64,000 nucleotides of DNA from Mytilus californianus. Its lineage: Eukaryota > Mollusca > Bivalvia > Mytilida > Mytilidae. The stretch is from assembly GCF_021869535.1 (NCBI RefSeq), contig NW_026262668.1, forward strand, positions 71,445,558 through 71,509,557, in the 5' to 3' direction. The position numbers and the translations under genes are program-made. Below, one piece after another: positions 10,600 through 23,800 of this stretch. Position 1 is the first letter of the stretch. The number at the start of each line of letters is the position of its first letter. The notes under the pieces are model-generated. The model was given only the letters and a program-made list of their open reading frames with translations, searched no databases and was not told the DNA's origin.

Positions 10600-12580
10600 C
10601 ATATAAATTTCAACATTTGCATTAAACTATCTTAAATACACACTGGAGAGACATATAACTGTTTGAGCAGTTTATTATTAATATATTACTATTTGACCTT
10701 CCCATTTCTTGCTCACCTTAAGCAGTGTTAATTATCTTATCATTGGGTGTAAGTTATCTAATGAAAATTTAAAAAATCTTCTCTGAGACTAATTGATATA
10801 AAAATTTTGTCATAATTATTTGAAGGGTGTAGAATTTTAAAATAATATCAGATGCTCCTGCAGATCAACAAAAAATATCAATATTACCTAAAGTGGAACA
10901 TAATTGAATATAATTTGAGAGAAAAACCATAAAGCTCTGTAAAAGCCATATTGGTGACAAACTTTAGGAAAGTCGAAATTAATGACCACATCTGAAAAAT
11001 GTGGTTGATTACCTTTAAACATGACCACTATCATTATCAAAAGTGGAAAATTAAAATGGGATAAAAAGTTCTTTGAAATTTTGTGTCTAACCAATTGCTT
11101 CAAAACTTTGTACAAATAATACATTCATGATCCTCTTCAAAATTTTGGTTGGTGACCTAAACTGCTTAAATTTTTCACAAAAATCTATAAAATAGTCTAA
11201 TAAATGATGAAATGGACAAATAACTTCTTAACATGAAAAAAAATATGTATGAAATCAAAATCACTAATAGCTGCTTCTGTAAGTAAAAATAGAAAAAAAA
11301 ATGCAATTTGTTAGTTCTCCTTGTATCAGATTTGTTGATATGGTTTTGTCTATTATCTTTCAGATTTATGGTACCTTTGTAATATTCTTGTGATACATTT
11401 GTTTCTTATTCAATCAGTGTTATGTGTAAGAGACAGGTGATCAATACAGGTTCTTTGAAGCCTCTAGATTGGTTTGTGATTGGGAATACAACATATCTAT
11501 TCTTATGTTTATTGGCATCAATTTATACAAGCCTTCATCCCACCACTATGCCTGAAAAGTTAAAAAGCATTGAAAAGTGCAGTTTTAGCTTTCATGTTTT
11601 TTGGTCATATGTTTAGAAATTATCCACTATGTTGATAGAGCATAAAAAAACCCACATTCAGACAAAAACCGGATAGTACCAAAAGACCAACCTTAACCAG
11701 ACTAGTCTTGGTTTAATCTACGCAGTGCAGTGTTGAAAATTAATATCAACAGTTCCAGTATAGCAGTTAAATGCTTTCTTATTCAGAACAGAGCAGAACA
11801 TACAGACCCCCTAGATGTATTTTAGTTAATTGTTTCGTTATAGTTGCTTTCTCATTGACGTATTCCACACGTGTCCTTTTTCAGTAGGGTTTAAGAACAT
11901 CAGTTGTTCGATCTGCTAGTCAAATGGTTTCGTTAAAATATACTTTTTCACTTATTTGGTCTTTTGGAAAATGTTGTTTGTGCTGTATTTAGACCCCTCT
12001 ACCAAGAAATTTGTTTTGCATGCACACGTATAAAAATTGCTGTTTTTATCCAACGCAATCATAGGTTTGAACGTTGTTTTCAATTTAGACTTGTTTATAT
12101 ATATATAAAGTGACTGAATAAGTCACAAAGTAACTGCAAGCAAATGTTACTAATGTATTTCAGTGTCCGTGTTTAGAATCAATGAACTGTACTGGTAGTT
12201 TATCCTGAAGAAAGTAGAACGTTCGACTAACATAAAAACAAATTACATATTCAAAATCGATTAGGAGGACTGATACCGCAAAGGAAACTCTTTTTAACTT
12301 TAGTACAAGATTCGGCATTAAGTAAAACGTAGTACGTCCACTAGATCAACACTGATGTTATATCTGTAATATATTGTTATTCAATACCAGAAACATATAA
12401 TATACGCGATATATGTCTGTGCTAACACCGAACATCAGGTCAATGTCCTACTACCAGGTCAGAAAAAAAACCCCTCACTTTCATTAAATTTTTATGTCAC
12501 ACAGCCCAAACAAGATCAAAACTCTTGCTCAACAGAAATTCAGAATCTGAAATACAAAGCAATGTCTGTCATTACCTCTG
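10600..12580. other. Gene-free stretch
   Basis: No coding sequence is supported. Only short chance ORFs are present, without splice context or recognisable motifs. Confidence 0.4.
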
Positions 12581-12584
12581 GTGA

Positions 12585-12975
12585 TGGACTACTAGTCTCC
12601 GAGGGTCCAATTAGCCAGTACTTAGGCACTGACATGAAAATACGGGTATTGTGTTATTGAGATTTGCTGTTACAAAATTTTGGAAATTATTTTGAAATAA
12701 GGAATATATATCCCTCATGCACTGCTCTTATTCCTTCACCGGCTTTGGCTATACTTTTTGTCCATTTTGTTCTTATCAGCTCTTCAATTTTTGAATAAGT
12801 TTTGAATTTTCAAACATGCCCTAGAGCATCACTGGAGAAACATTTATTGTCCAAATGCGCATTACGTGCAGTAAAATTGGTACGGTCAATGTAATTCCTA
12901 CCATCGGGTCGACACCTCAGCTGGTGGACTGTTAGTCGTCGAGGGTATCACCATTACATTAACCAGTACTTAGGT
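12585..12975 (+). repeat. Dispersed repeat family R9, copy 1
   Basis: Contains AGCCAGTACTTAGG, GAGATTTGCTGTTACAAA, GAGCATCACTGGAGAAACAT, CAAATGCGCAT and AAAATTGGTAC. The same order is found at 13880-14166 and 47150-47465. A noncoding relic. Confidence 0.65.
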
Positions 12976-13369
12976 ACCGAAATGAACATACAGTTATTGT
13001 TTTGTTGTCGTTAAAGTTTTTTTAGACATCAATAACTTTGTCAAAATCGGTGATTATACATACGTTTATAGTACTTTAGTTTGTTTGAATAGTTTGATAT
13101 TTTTTTCGACGACCTTATTGATGTCGACAGTGACGTGTATAGATTATCGGGTTGTCTTCACATTGTTATTGCAAAATGTAAGCTGCGAGCAACAATGTAA
13201 AATTTTTGGCGATTGAGCGTAGCGAACGAACAAAGAAGCTCCACACTATATCGAGCGGAGTCTTATTTTACGATATTAATACGCAAAAAAACCCATAATC
13301 TGTTCGTCTTGTTTTTTTCTGTTTTTTTTTCACTCCCTAAGATAGTTTAACGCTTGACAAAGGAATGCT

Positions 13370-13735
13370 CGGTAACTTCTCCTCATATATTGATTTGATA
13401 TTTGGTATAACGTTTTACGCTGTATCATGACCAGTTACAGAACAAGTTTGAATTTTGTTCCGATCTGATGATTCTGTGCAGAGTTATGATCCTTGGACTT
13501 TGAAAATTCACGCAAGTAATAAGTTTTCCGCAATTTATTTCTTCGTGTTTGAAGATATTGGTTTGATATTTGGTATACAGTTTTATTATGACAAGTTGCA
13601 GATCAAGTACGAAATTTGTTCCGACTTAAAAAAAATCACGCAAATAATCAGTTTTCCACACTTTTTCTCGTCATGCTTGAATATATTAATTTGATATTTG
13701 TTATATAGTTTAACCATGACAAGCTAAAGATAATT
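13370..13735 (+). repeat. Degenerate tandem repeat of about 170 bp
   Basis: TTTGATATTTGGTATA, CATGAC(C/A)AG, ACAGATCAAG-like and TTGTTCCGA(C/T) recur in order two to three times (near 13390, 13560 and 13685). Spans the open frame at 13455-13694, which I therefore do not call as a gene. Confidence 0.6.
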
Positions 13736-13879
13736 TTTTATTCCAGTATGACGGATTTTTAACCCGTAGGGGACTATAATATGTATGTATTGCCATGCAA
13801 TTCTCTCAGAACTCTTGTTCACATATAAAAAAGTGATCGATTAAGTCCAAATTAACTGCAACAAATGTTATTATCACCA

Positions 13880-14480
13880 GCACATTAACCAGGACTTAGG
13901 TACCGGAATGAACATACGGATATTGTTTTCTTGAAATTTGCTGTCACCAAATTTAGGAAATAATTTTAAACCAAGAAATAATTCCTATCATGCAAAGATC
14001 TGATTCCTTTCCCAACATTGACTATAGTTTTTTGTCCTTTTTGTTTTTATAAGCTTTTCAATTTTTGAATATTTTTTGTATTTTCAAATATTTCGTTCTC
14101 GTGCATCACTGAAGGTACATTTATAATTGTCGAAATGCAGATCTAGTGCAGTATAATTGGTACCGTTACAGCTCTTCTATAAAAGCATGAAAAGCAAACC
14201 TTTGATCAACTTGCTTGCTATGTTTGCTTGGATGTTTGCAAACAATAGGTAGGCGGAGTTTCAGTCTGTTTTGTATATACTGGAATTTGATTAGACAATA
14301 AAAATTGACATGCAATGAAGTTATGTTTATTGTCCAATCACATTCCAGTATACAGTAAACAGACTGAAACAGACTACCTACCTTTTGTTTACAAACATCC
14401 AAACAAACATAGCAAGCAAGTTGATCAAAGGTTTGCTTTGCATGCTTTTATAGAAGAGCTGTAATATAATTAAGGGACAA
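13880..14480 (+). repeat. Dispersed repeat family R9, copy 2, split by a MITE
   Basis: Matches 12585-12975 up to GGTACCGT at 14166. The family then continues TAATGTTATTA in the copy at 47150; here it resumes as TAATATAATT after 14462. The element at 14169-14461 sits exactly in this TA. Confidence 0.65.
14169..14461. mobile_element. 293-bp MITE, TA target site, about 130-bp terminal inverted repeats (Tc1/mariner type)
   Basis: Begins CAGCTCTTCTATAAAAGCAT and ends with its reverse complement. The arms stay complementary for about 130 bp, making the element almost one hairpin. It is flanked by TA (14167-14168, 14462-14463), and the uninterrupted family copy at 47150-47465 has a single TA at the site. 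TA duplication plus CAG ends fit non-autonomous Tc1/mariner elements. It has no transposase; the open frame on the minus strand is a by-product. Confidence 0.82.
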
Positions 14481-14489
14481 TCATTTGAT

Positions 14490-15105
14490 ATTCTGGAGGG
14501 GAGAATTTTTCCGGATTGATAATTTATTTTTATCTAGATCTGTTGCTACGCATGCTGATTTTGTTTCCACGGTTTTATTTTCAATTCTTACCAGGCCAAG
14601 TTATTCATTTTCAAAATTCTACTTCCCTTCTCCCCAGAAATTGAAATGGTCGACCCTTTACTGTCTACAAGGAGCTTATGAAAGAAAAACATACTATTCG
14701 CATAAGTAAATATATTGACGAATAGAAACTGAAAAAAATGAATTCGCCATCAGATTTTATCGGAAGCGCTAAAAAAAATTACATACAAGGATTTTTAGCA
14801 GACTGCATAACACAAAATATTGACCATTGGAATATTACTTTATTTATACTTTTCATTCTATCATTTCTTAAAATACGTAATGCCTCTAGGTTAAAGTTGT
14901 AGGTTCAAGGTGTTAAATAAAAACGCTTGGTTGTTAAGCAATTTTGCCTAGTACAGACAGAACTTTTAGATGGAAAATAATAATATGAATGCATTTCAAA
15001 ATAATTATAAACACAAAAGATATTTGTGATTGGGAAACGTTAACAAACTTTTTAATCAAAATATTGCGACCAAAAGCTAAAAATAAGATTTAGGTGTTTC
15101 TTTTT
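14490..15105. other. Gene-free stretch
   Basis: Short open frames only. Nothing recognisable. Confidence 0.35.
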
Positions 15106-15109
15106 TTTA

Positions 15110-15400
15110 TGCTCGCTTACGATAGTAAAGGGGCATACTGTTTTGCGGTCTGTCCGTCCGTCCGTCATGAATCAGGTTGAAGTTTTGGTTTAAGGTAAGT
15201 TAAAGTTTTGCAATTGGTTTGAGTTAGTGTGTGCTCACATCAACTTGGAACTAAACACACTTATTCTAAGCGAAGAAGCTGTTTAATGTATATGTCAAGG
15301 GTTTTGACCAAGATTTCACAGTTCATTGAACATGGAAATTTGACCCTGCGAGCGGAGCATGGTGTCCTATGGACATATTGTTCTTTACACATTTTCCCAT
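15110..15400 (+). repeat. GTCC-bearing dispersed repeat, copy 1
   Basis: Opens AGGGGCATACTGTTTTGCGGTC with a short GTCC run, followed by GGTTGAAGTTTTGG, TCACAGTTCATTGAACAT and GCGGAGCATGG...CTATGGACA. Equivalent blocks lie in the same order at 19510-19830. Confidence 0.65.
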
Positions 15401-15483
15401 ACGAATATGCTATAAGTTAACTAAAGTAGTTTGTGGTCTCTTTAAAGGGGCACTAGCTACGAGATATATAAAAAATCTAAAAT

Positions 15484-15885
15484 GGCGAAGTGTATGTTAG
15501 TAACTATTCACAGATTTTTTTAATTAGACATATGCTAACAAATTTCAACCAGAAGAAAAATATATTGATGGTAATTGTTTTACTTGTTGAGATACGAGTT
15601 GTTGCAATTTATAGCTTACAATATACACTGTGGGATCCGATGGCCTTTGATATCGACAATGACATAGTCATTAAACTTGTTTAAATCCGATGTAAATAAC
15701 TTTTAAATTAGATTTTAATAAGTTTTAAAATAGATTTTAATAAGGCGAAGTGTATGTTAATAACTATTCACAGATTTTTTTAATTAGACATATGCTAACA
15801 AATTTCAACCAGAAGAAAAATATATTGATGGTAATTGTTTTACTTGTTGAGATACGAGTTGTTGCAATATAGCTTACAAAGAATA
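15484..15885 (+). repeat. Direct duplication of about 140 bp, 258 bp apart
   Basis: The block starting GGCGAAGTGTATGTTA is present at 15484-15625 and at 15743-15880 with very few changes. Both contain GAGATACGAGTTGTTGCAAT. The near identity suggests a recent event. Confidence 0.75.
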
Positions 15886-15992
15886 TAGGGAAAATCACAA
15901 AGATCAGATATGTTTATATTATAAAAAAAATCTGATTAAAAACCGCCTCTTTCAGTATTAAAGACGCACTAGCTACGAGATATACAAATTTG

Positions 15993-16208
15993 ATTTTTTT
16001 TGTTCAATCATTAATGAAAGTGAAATAGTGACATAATAATTCGCTTTTAGCAGTCAGTTTGGTTCAATTTTGTCAAAATAAGATAAGAAACATCGCCGAT
16101 GAAATTTTTTTTGTTCAATCATTAATGAAAGTGAAATAGTGAAATAGTTATTCGCTTTTAGCAGCCAGTATGGTTCAATTTTGTCAAAATAAGCTAAGAA
16201 ACATTGAT
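15993..16208 (+). repeat. Tandem pair of about 107 bp
   Basis: Two adjacent units share TTGTTCAATCATTAATGAAA, ATTCGCTTTTAGCAG and GGTTCAATTTTGTCAAAATA. The pair is followed at once by the palindrome at 16211. Confidence 0.7.
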
Positions 16209-16210
16209 GA

Positions 16211-16240
16211 CGAATTATTCACTTGCAAGTGAATAATTCG
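16211..16240. repeat. Perfect 30-bp palindrome
   Basis: CGAATTATTCACTTG followed directly by its reverse complement, with no loop. It abuts the tandem pair at 15993-16208. Confidence 0.85.
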
Positions 16241-17290
16241 ACCTCATTGAGTCCGTATTCATGTGAACTGCTTGACCCTTTAGTTAGAGATGAGTTACGC
16301 ATACACTAGGCGTGTTTAGCAATTAAAAGGAAAACAATGTCAACATTGAAAGTGAAAATGATTTGGTTGACTGATTCGATCCACAAAAACTCATTCTTAT
16401 AAAGGTAAAAACGATGATTAACAATTTTTTAACCTATAATATGAAATCAAACAGACCTAGAAAAATCCATAATTATATTTAAATTTATGTTTATATCGGG
16501 TTATATGACCGTCGGTAGTCTTCGGAGGTCACCTCGATGGTTAATTAGATGGCGTCTAGACTAAAATACACACGAAATGCTGATACATATTATCGAATCC
16601 ATGAATCGTAGACTGTTTATTTAAGACTTTTTATAATTTGGATATACGTTTTAGTATGTTATAAATCAAATATGATAATTTAAGTTAAATCGGTGATTAT
16701 GAATTTTACAGCTAACGCCCCTTAAAAGTTTTGTAACAAACAGAACTCAAGTAATGGCCAGGTTTATAAAGTATATTACAGGACTGAACACTCTGTCTAA
16801 GTGTATTTAAGGTTCTTGGCACTGACATCAGGTCATTGTAATGTATTATGTATGAGATTTGTAAACCTACAAAACAATTGTACGTATGAAATATAAGATA
16901 AATTAAGGCGACAGTAGTGAACCGATGTTCAAATCTCGTAAATCGATTAAAAAGAAACAAATGAATGTAAAAAACAAAGACTGAGAGAGTAAGAGTGTTG
17001 ATACATTTCTACATAATTATACATCCCTGGCTTTCAAAGAATTGAGCATTCCTGATGAAAGTAAATCCTGAAAATAGATTTGGACGCATGAAATATACGA
17101 ATGATTATCTTTATTTACTAACACTGTATTGATACCACTGCTGTTGATGCCAACTCTCTGAGGGTATCAGTGAATCGGCGATAACATGATTAATAACATG
17201 AATTTTTAAATTCCCCATTGATAACTTAAGGACATTTTAAAAATCTAAGGTTTCAACTCCCTCAGGGAAAGACTACCTTAGATAATTTTG
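16241..17290. other. Gene-free stretch with repeat fragments
   Basis: A fragment of a dispersed element (GGCGACAGTAGTGAACCGATGTT, minus half) lies at about 16900-16960, and a fragment of the CCTTCATCAGGAA family in reverse sense at about 17020-17100. No gene is seen. Confidence 0.4.
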
Positions 17291-17295
17291 GCTAT

Positions 17296-17600
17296 CACTA
17301 CAAACCAGTAAAAGTCTGAAATGGCCTATATTTGTACTCGACTGTACTGGTATTTACTCGACCAGTCTGAATTGGTCTGAAATTTACTTGATATTACTCG
17401 ACTGTAGTCTGACCTGTACTTAACAGTCTGAACTAGTACTCAACCAGTACTTAACCATTTAATAAGAGTCTGAACCATACTCGATTTAGTCTTAACCATT
17501 CTCGACCAAGTCTGAACCATGCTCTACCTAATCTGAACCATACTAGACCTAGTCTGAACCATACTCTACCAAGTCTTAACCAACCTAGACCTGTTTTTGT
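17296..17600 (+). repeat. Arm A of a long inverted repeat, with 17-25-bp tandem units
   Basis: Begins CACTACAAACCAGTAAAAGT and runs into many degenerate units of the form AGTCTGAACCATACTCGACC. Its reverse complement is at 20690-20895, about 3.1 kb away. Confidence 0.75.
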
Positions 17601-18655
17601 ATCTATCTATTGTATTTCATCAATTTAGGAACTGTTATACATTCATATATATACAATGTATATCACATTTAAAATAAAAATAAAACAAGATCATCATTAC
17701 AAAGGAAGTAATTTCTGATTGGATTAAAAAAATATCATGTAATAAATAAAGTTTTCGTTAAATGAATTTTTATATACATGATATCATGTTCACGTTGCTT
17801 TATGTACATAAAAAATACTAGAACTTTCAACCATTATTCAAATATCTTAAATGTTATTCATTTTTTTTCTTCAAAATATACATAAAATAGCATATAAAGC
17901 AACTTAATAAATGTTAACATTGACACCTTTGTTTTGTAAAACATAGAATTTAATATGATAATAATAAAACTTTTTATAGCAATCCTTGATAACCTTTTAA
18001 AAAAGGAAATGTATTCCAAAGTTGCAGTAGAAATTTGAATTAATTAAATTAAATACTTTTTGTCAAAATTAAAGACTTGTCATACAAGAAGCACTTAAAT
18101 CAGGTTTAAATACATTTGTACAGGTGTGTTTTACAGGTAAAAAGAAACCCCTATTTTTCTTAAACTCGTGTATTACTTATCTAGTGAATTCAAAAGGCCT
18201 TGTGATTTCAGTTTTACAGGATGTTGTAATTTTCAATGGATGTTATTTAAAAGAGGTAGGGCCAATTTCCCCTGAAATTTTTTCACAGAAGGGCCAATTT
18301 CAAAAAGTGCTGAAAGAATAAAATTTACGATAAAAACAAGAAATATCTCGATTTTTATGTATTATGTTATGTCTGGAAAATAGTTAATTTAACCTCCAAA
18401 AAAGGATGAAAGTCAAATATGCGGAATTTACCGTGTTTTTAGGTTGGAAAAACAAGTAATCCCCCTGGAAAGACACTTCAAACCAAAAAAAAGTTATGCT
18501 TTTTGTTGTTGTTGTAATTTATACAACTTTTCCCCTCAAGAATGAAATTGGTTTAGTGTGTCCTTAATACCTAAAAAAACAACTTTTTTAATAAAAAGTG
18601 GAACATCACTAAATTTTACCTATATAGCTGCTTAATATCGACTATGTTTTCAAGA

Positions 18656-18733
18656 GTCGCCGTGGCTCCATCGGTAGCGCTTAAAACTGTAAATAATGGA
18701 TTGTTTTTAAGATGGGGTTCAAATCTCACGCTA
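18656..18733 (+). pseudogene. tRNA-derived relic (SINE head or tRNA pseudogene)
   Basis: Reads like the start of a tRNA, with an A-box-like GTGGCTCCATCGGTAGCG and, about 50 bp on, a B-box-like GGTTCAAATCTC. The acceptor stem does not pair cleanly and the anticodon arm is poor (AAAACTGTAAATAATGG). A relic is therefore more likely than a working tRNA. Confidence 0.5.
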
Positions 18734-19509
18734 ATTTTTATTTTTTATGGTGAAATATTAAAATGTTATGTTTCTATCACATTTTTTCGGATGTTTGTTT
18801 AAATCAAAGAGTCACACTGAAGTAGGTGCTTGTAGATAACCAATATCACGAGAACTGATTATATAGCAATGAAGCCAAAATGTTGTTTTTGTTATACACA
18901 TAACGAAAAAAGGCCATAGCAGAAACATTTCAAAATAACAAAAATATTTTTTCTAAATCTTGAACAAGAACATTTTAGAAAATGGTATGATATGTAATAA
19001 ATGTAGACAGTAATTTTATCGCCAATCCACCAACTGTGTAGATACTAGTACTGGTATTGTTACATTGTACCACCGTCCCTACACCGGAACCTAAGTCATC
19101 AGAAAATGAAACAGCACCACATAAAAAATCAATTACACTACCAATCGTGACTGTAGGTAAAACATCAAGAAAGTGTTGAATCTGTATCACAACATAGGGT
19201 CGATCCATTTGGTACACTGCCATGCAGAAAAGACCAGATTACATGTCATGTGTGTTTGTTACGCACGCCATTCTAGTACCAATTGGTGTAAGCTGTTGTC
19301 CGGTTCATATAGACGGTAAACCTTAAAAGCCGGAACAGTGTATGGATATAGATACATCCAGATTGAGGAAAACAACACCCCAGTTAAATGCGTCCGATAT
19401 TTTTTGGCTTCTTGGCATTAAAACAAGAGACCGATCTTGAATTAGATTATCTGATTTATATCAGATAATTAGATTATTAAATGTTTCTTGTATTTATATT
19501 TAACCCCCT

Positions 19510-19835
19510 TTTTAGGCGCCACTTAGGGGCATTCAGTTTTTCGGTCTGTGCGTCCATTCATTCGTTTGTCCGTCCGTCCGTCCGTCCCTTCGTTCGTCCG
19601 TCTGTTCGTTCGTCCTTCTGTCCCATTTCAGGTTAAAACTTTTGGTCAAGGTAGTTTTTGATGAAGTGGAAGTCCAACCAACTTGAAACTTAATACACAT
19701 GATCCCTATGATATGATCTTTCTCATTTGAATGCTAAATTACAGTTTTTACCCCAATTTCACGGTTCACTGAACATAGAAAATGATAGTACGAGTGGGGC
19801 ATCCGTGTACTATGGACACATTCTTGTTTAATATT
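19510..19835 (+). repeat. GTCC-bearing dispersed repeat, copy 2
   Basis: Opens TTAGGGGCATTCAGTTTTTC, then an interrupted GTCC/GTTC run to about 19620, then the same downstream blocks as 15110-15400, ending with CTATGGACACATTCTT. Confidence 0.7.
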
Positions 19836-20689
19836 TTGTTAGTTTTAAGTTAAACATAGCTGAGAAATACATGTACGCTACAAATCACCCACCAACATTA
19901 ACACGCTAACTGAAGCACCATGTTTTTTTTTTAAACAAAACTAATTTTGAATATCTATTAGTTGATAATTCATATTTTAATGATCCTCAGGGGCAGTAAC
20001 AAACAAAATCAATATTGGTTTTGATAAACAAAAAAAAATCAATAGTCTTGGCCTTGGTTATTGTAGGAATACCTGTTCAAGGTATGAAAATAGATGATGC
20101 GACGTGTTTTCATATACTATAATTAGCATCTATCGGGCTATTTAAAAACATGATTTACCTAGCTAATCAAATGAAAAAAAAACTCACTGGAAAATGGCCC
20201 TACTTCTTTATTGCTATCTGACCAGGTGTGATCTTTTTAATCAGTGTGACCCAAGCAGGATGTATTACTTTATAGTTTAACCCTAATCAGAAGATAAAAT
20301 TTATTCATTTCTTTAATTTTTTATCCCTTTTTAAAATATATATATATCCCAAATTATAATGAGAATAGATATATTTCTGATATAAAGTTAAACATTGTCA
20401 GTGATTTTGTTGGCTGTTGTTACCTCATTAAATAGATATTTATATAACTATTGTATGTAACCATGAAACCTATGTAGTTTTTATTTAGGAATTTAGGAAA
20501 ATCAAGTTTTGTTTAAAAAAAAAAAAACACATGCCAAACAAAAAGCACCTTAATAAGATTTTATTACCCTCAGTATAGGTGTGGTTTTCAGATAAAAAAA
20601 AGTCTTTTTATTTAACAAGACTCAGATTTTAAAATAAGATAATTTAACTACATTTTTGTATCTCGATTTGATAAATCTGAGAATCATGT

Positions 20690-20895
20690 AAGGATGACTG
20701 GTCGAGTAATAGTTCAGACTATTTCCAATAGCAAAGTTAAAGGTCAAGTATAAATCAGTAAAGTCAAGTATGGTTAAGACTGGGTCGAGTAATATTAAGT
20801 AAAATTCGGACCAATTCAGACTGGTCGAGTAAAAATCAGTACAGTCAAGTACAGATATAGGCCATTTTAGACTTTTACTGGTTTGTAGTGTATTC
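20690..20895 (-). repeat. Arm B of a long inverted repeat
   Basis: Reverse complement of the first part of 17296-17600, including CACTACAAACCAGTAAAAGT and several ACTCGACC units. It is shorter than arm A, whose extra units are recent tandem growth or loss. Confidence 0.75.
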
Positions 20896-20899
20896 TGGT

Positions 20900-23800
20900 A
20901 AGGTCCTTGTTTGGTCATATAGCTCTTTAACGTATCTACGTATTCATACGTCCCTGGCTTTCAATCGTTTGGGTAAGAGCGTTCCTGGTGAAGGTAAATC
21001 GCTTTAGACACAAGAAATCTACAGTACGTGTATGTTCCTTTGTTTTTTCTACAGCATTTCTCCCACCATGAGGTATTATTATAGTATAAAATGGTCTTTT
21101 CAAAGGAGATTAAAACATGTTACATCCGTTTGATCCGTTTCTTGCGATCATCAAAATAAAAGAACGCTTTATCTAAATAACAAAGAAACTAACTGCAGAG
21201 TCACAGAAATTGTTTTGACCATTTACTTAAATTCATTTCATATTGGTTAAACTCTTTATATAATGTCAACTAGGCCTTGGGAGTCTATACAAATTAAAGA
21301 TAAAACTAAAACACACATATAAGTATACATACTGTCCTTACAAACATACCCGACACAAAGGGGATTTTCCCCATTTTTATCTTCTGATGATAAACACGTA
21401 GGTCAATTGGAACGAAACTTAGGAATCTTCATTTTGAATGACTTATCATGCTCTCATACCAAAAACTTAACTTAACTTAAGCATAGTCAGTCAAAGAGAA
21501 AGATTTAAAGGACATTTCCAAGGCTGTGTATATCAAGTTCTTTCAATAATGAAATACTATTTTTGAAAAGATTGGAACTATGCACAAATGAACCGTATAA
21601 AATGTTGTTATATCTTAATTAAGAGCATTTTTTAAGAATGATAGTCATTACTTTTTTGCAATTTACTGGCTAGTTTTGTCTTTTTAATTAAGTAAGAGTA
21701 TTGATACAAAATTAGTATGGTTGCCAACTGTCATGATCATGGAGCAATTAGACACAAAGAGTGAAGCAATAATCGGGATTGTATATAGACCCTTCCTCTT
21801 TACTCTTTAATGCCAATCATATTTGACCATATTACATAACTAGTGAGTTTATACATGACATGGCAGACCACTCAATACACACTCTTTGACCTCATTGGTA
21901 TCAAATATATGTTTGATCTATTTAAGTCAGTGTTATTAGGTGTTCTCTGTCTTTATGTGTAATTGATATATCTGTACATATGGTTAACATAACAAATAAA
22001 TGTGTATTTCCTTTATAAAGTTGTATTCAGATGATCGATGTAATCCTTTACCTATATATAACTTTTGATTTACACTGCATTGAATAAAAGATATGTAAGT
22101 TTTGTCTCAAAGATGATTGATTAAGGATTAATACAATGTATTTTTTAAGAAAAGACCAAAAAGAAAATCTGTATGAGTAAAAAATCCTATTGGGTTCTAC
22201 TTTTCTTTCAAATCTGTTATCTGTAATCAATCCATAATTTAGGTTACATTTATCAGTGAAGGTGTTTGTTTATTCAAATACAGAAAATGTATTTTTTTGC
22301 ATTTGCAATGAAATATTTACCCTCATTTAAACAAAAAATAAGATAGATGTCTGAATTTTTTCATCTTGAAAAACCTGCTTCTGGTAAACATGAAATCAAA
22401 GTTAATGAAAATGCTTCGACACTCCTCTTTCTTTCATTTATCATAACATTTTAAAAGTTAGTGAACCTTCTAGAATTAAAATTTAAAAGAATTTGCCTCA
22501 AAAATTTAAATTCTCCATCTTTGGACAATAGAATAAAAACATTATATAAAGTGTACTGATGTGGAAATTAACCTCTGCCACTTACAACAATGCATCTTCA
22601 GTGTCATATTATATCTTTTTATCAAAATCAATAAGTCATACTTAGAAGTGAGAACATAAGTATACATGTTAGTCTTTATTATATTTTATTCTTTTATTCT
22701 TTATTCCTTAAACATTGAACCCCCCCCCCTTTTTTTCCAGAGAAAAAAACCAACCATTCACAGGTACATTTTGGGAGATAATAAAAGAAATTAGTTGCAA
22801 GTCTCTTTATCCATTGGTCCCAGGTTTATTGAGAAACATATATGTAAATTTAGTGACCCACCGGCATTGATTTCCTTTCTGCTATTTTATTCACTGAAAA
22901 TTGCTTATCTTTCTAAAAATCTGCTGTTATGTAACTAACAAATATGCAATAGTGCTATAGCAAGTTGTTCTTGTCCAACTTCACTGCAATGGTAGGGTAA
23001 AATATGATTGAAATTATACACAAAATTCATACAATCTTTCTATGAGTGATTTTGGATCGCTTTGATTAAATCAATTCCTGCAGGTGGAATAATACTTCAT
23101 TAATAAATATCTCCATTAGAAATTCAATTTAGGATAGGATATAACCGTTTAAGGATATTTTTTTATAACCCTGCTGTAAATGTTTTTCATTAATGATTAC
23201 GAGTAGTTACTTCCTACACGCACTTATCGAACACGCTGAAAAAATAAAATGCACACTGCATTAGAGGGAGGCAAATGCACATTATCAAGGAAAGGAAAAC
23301 TAACAATAGGAATGTATATTTTAGATAAAAAAAATTGCCATGATGAATTCTAAAATCAGGGTCTAAAACATAGCTCAATTAGTGAAAATGTGTTGAGGGG
23401 ACTACATTTCTTATGTTTATTTAGGTGAAATACCACCAAAAAATGGTACGTCACACCCGGTTTCATACGAAAAAGGGTCGAAAAAATTCCCTTGAACTCG
23501 ACAGTTGAAGAAAATTAACCCTGCATTTCATTGCAGAAAAAAAATTCTAAGTCATAAACAGTTACCTTGGGCGATACAAAGAAATATTCTTTTTTTATTT
23601 GGTGTTTCCATAAAATATTTGGAAACTTGAGGTGACATGGTTACTTAAGCATGTACACAGGACAAAAAGGGGTGACAATTTGATTGATTTAATTTCAGTG
23701 ATGGTTATTATCTTATATGCATGAACTGTTATGTGAAATTTTTGACTGTAGTACTGGACAGGATAAAACTTTACTCAGACCAAGTATTTCTTTATTTGAA

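Larger units (their letters stand above)
17605..20685. other. Spacer between the inverted arms
   Basis: AT-rich. It holds the tRNA-derived relic (18656), a GTCC-bearing repeat (19510) and unassigned sequence. I see no transposase. Short open frames at 18124-18321 and 18975-19223 match nothing I recognise. Confidence 0.4.

Noticed and set aside
18656..18733. Functional tRNA gene
   Set aside because: A- and B-box-like motifs are present but the stems do not pair well. Called a tRNA-derived relic instead.
18975..19223. Minus-strand 82-codon ORF (MAVYQMDRPYVVIQIQHFLD onward)
   Set aside because: Looks more gene-like than most, but no motif, no paralogue and no splice context. Kept only as a note.
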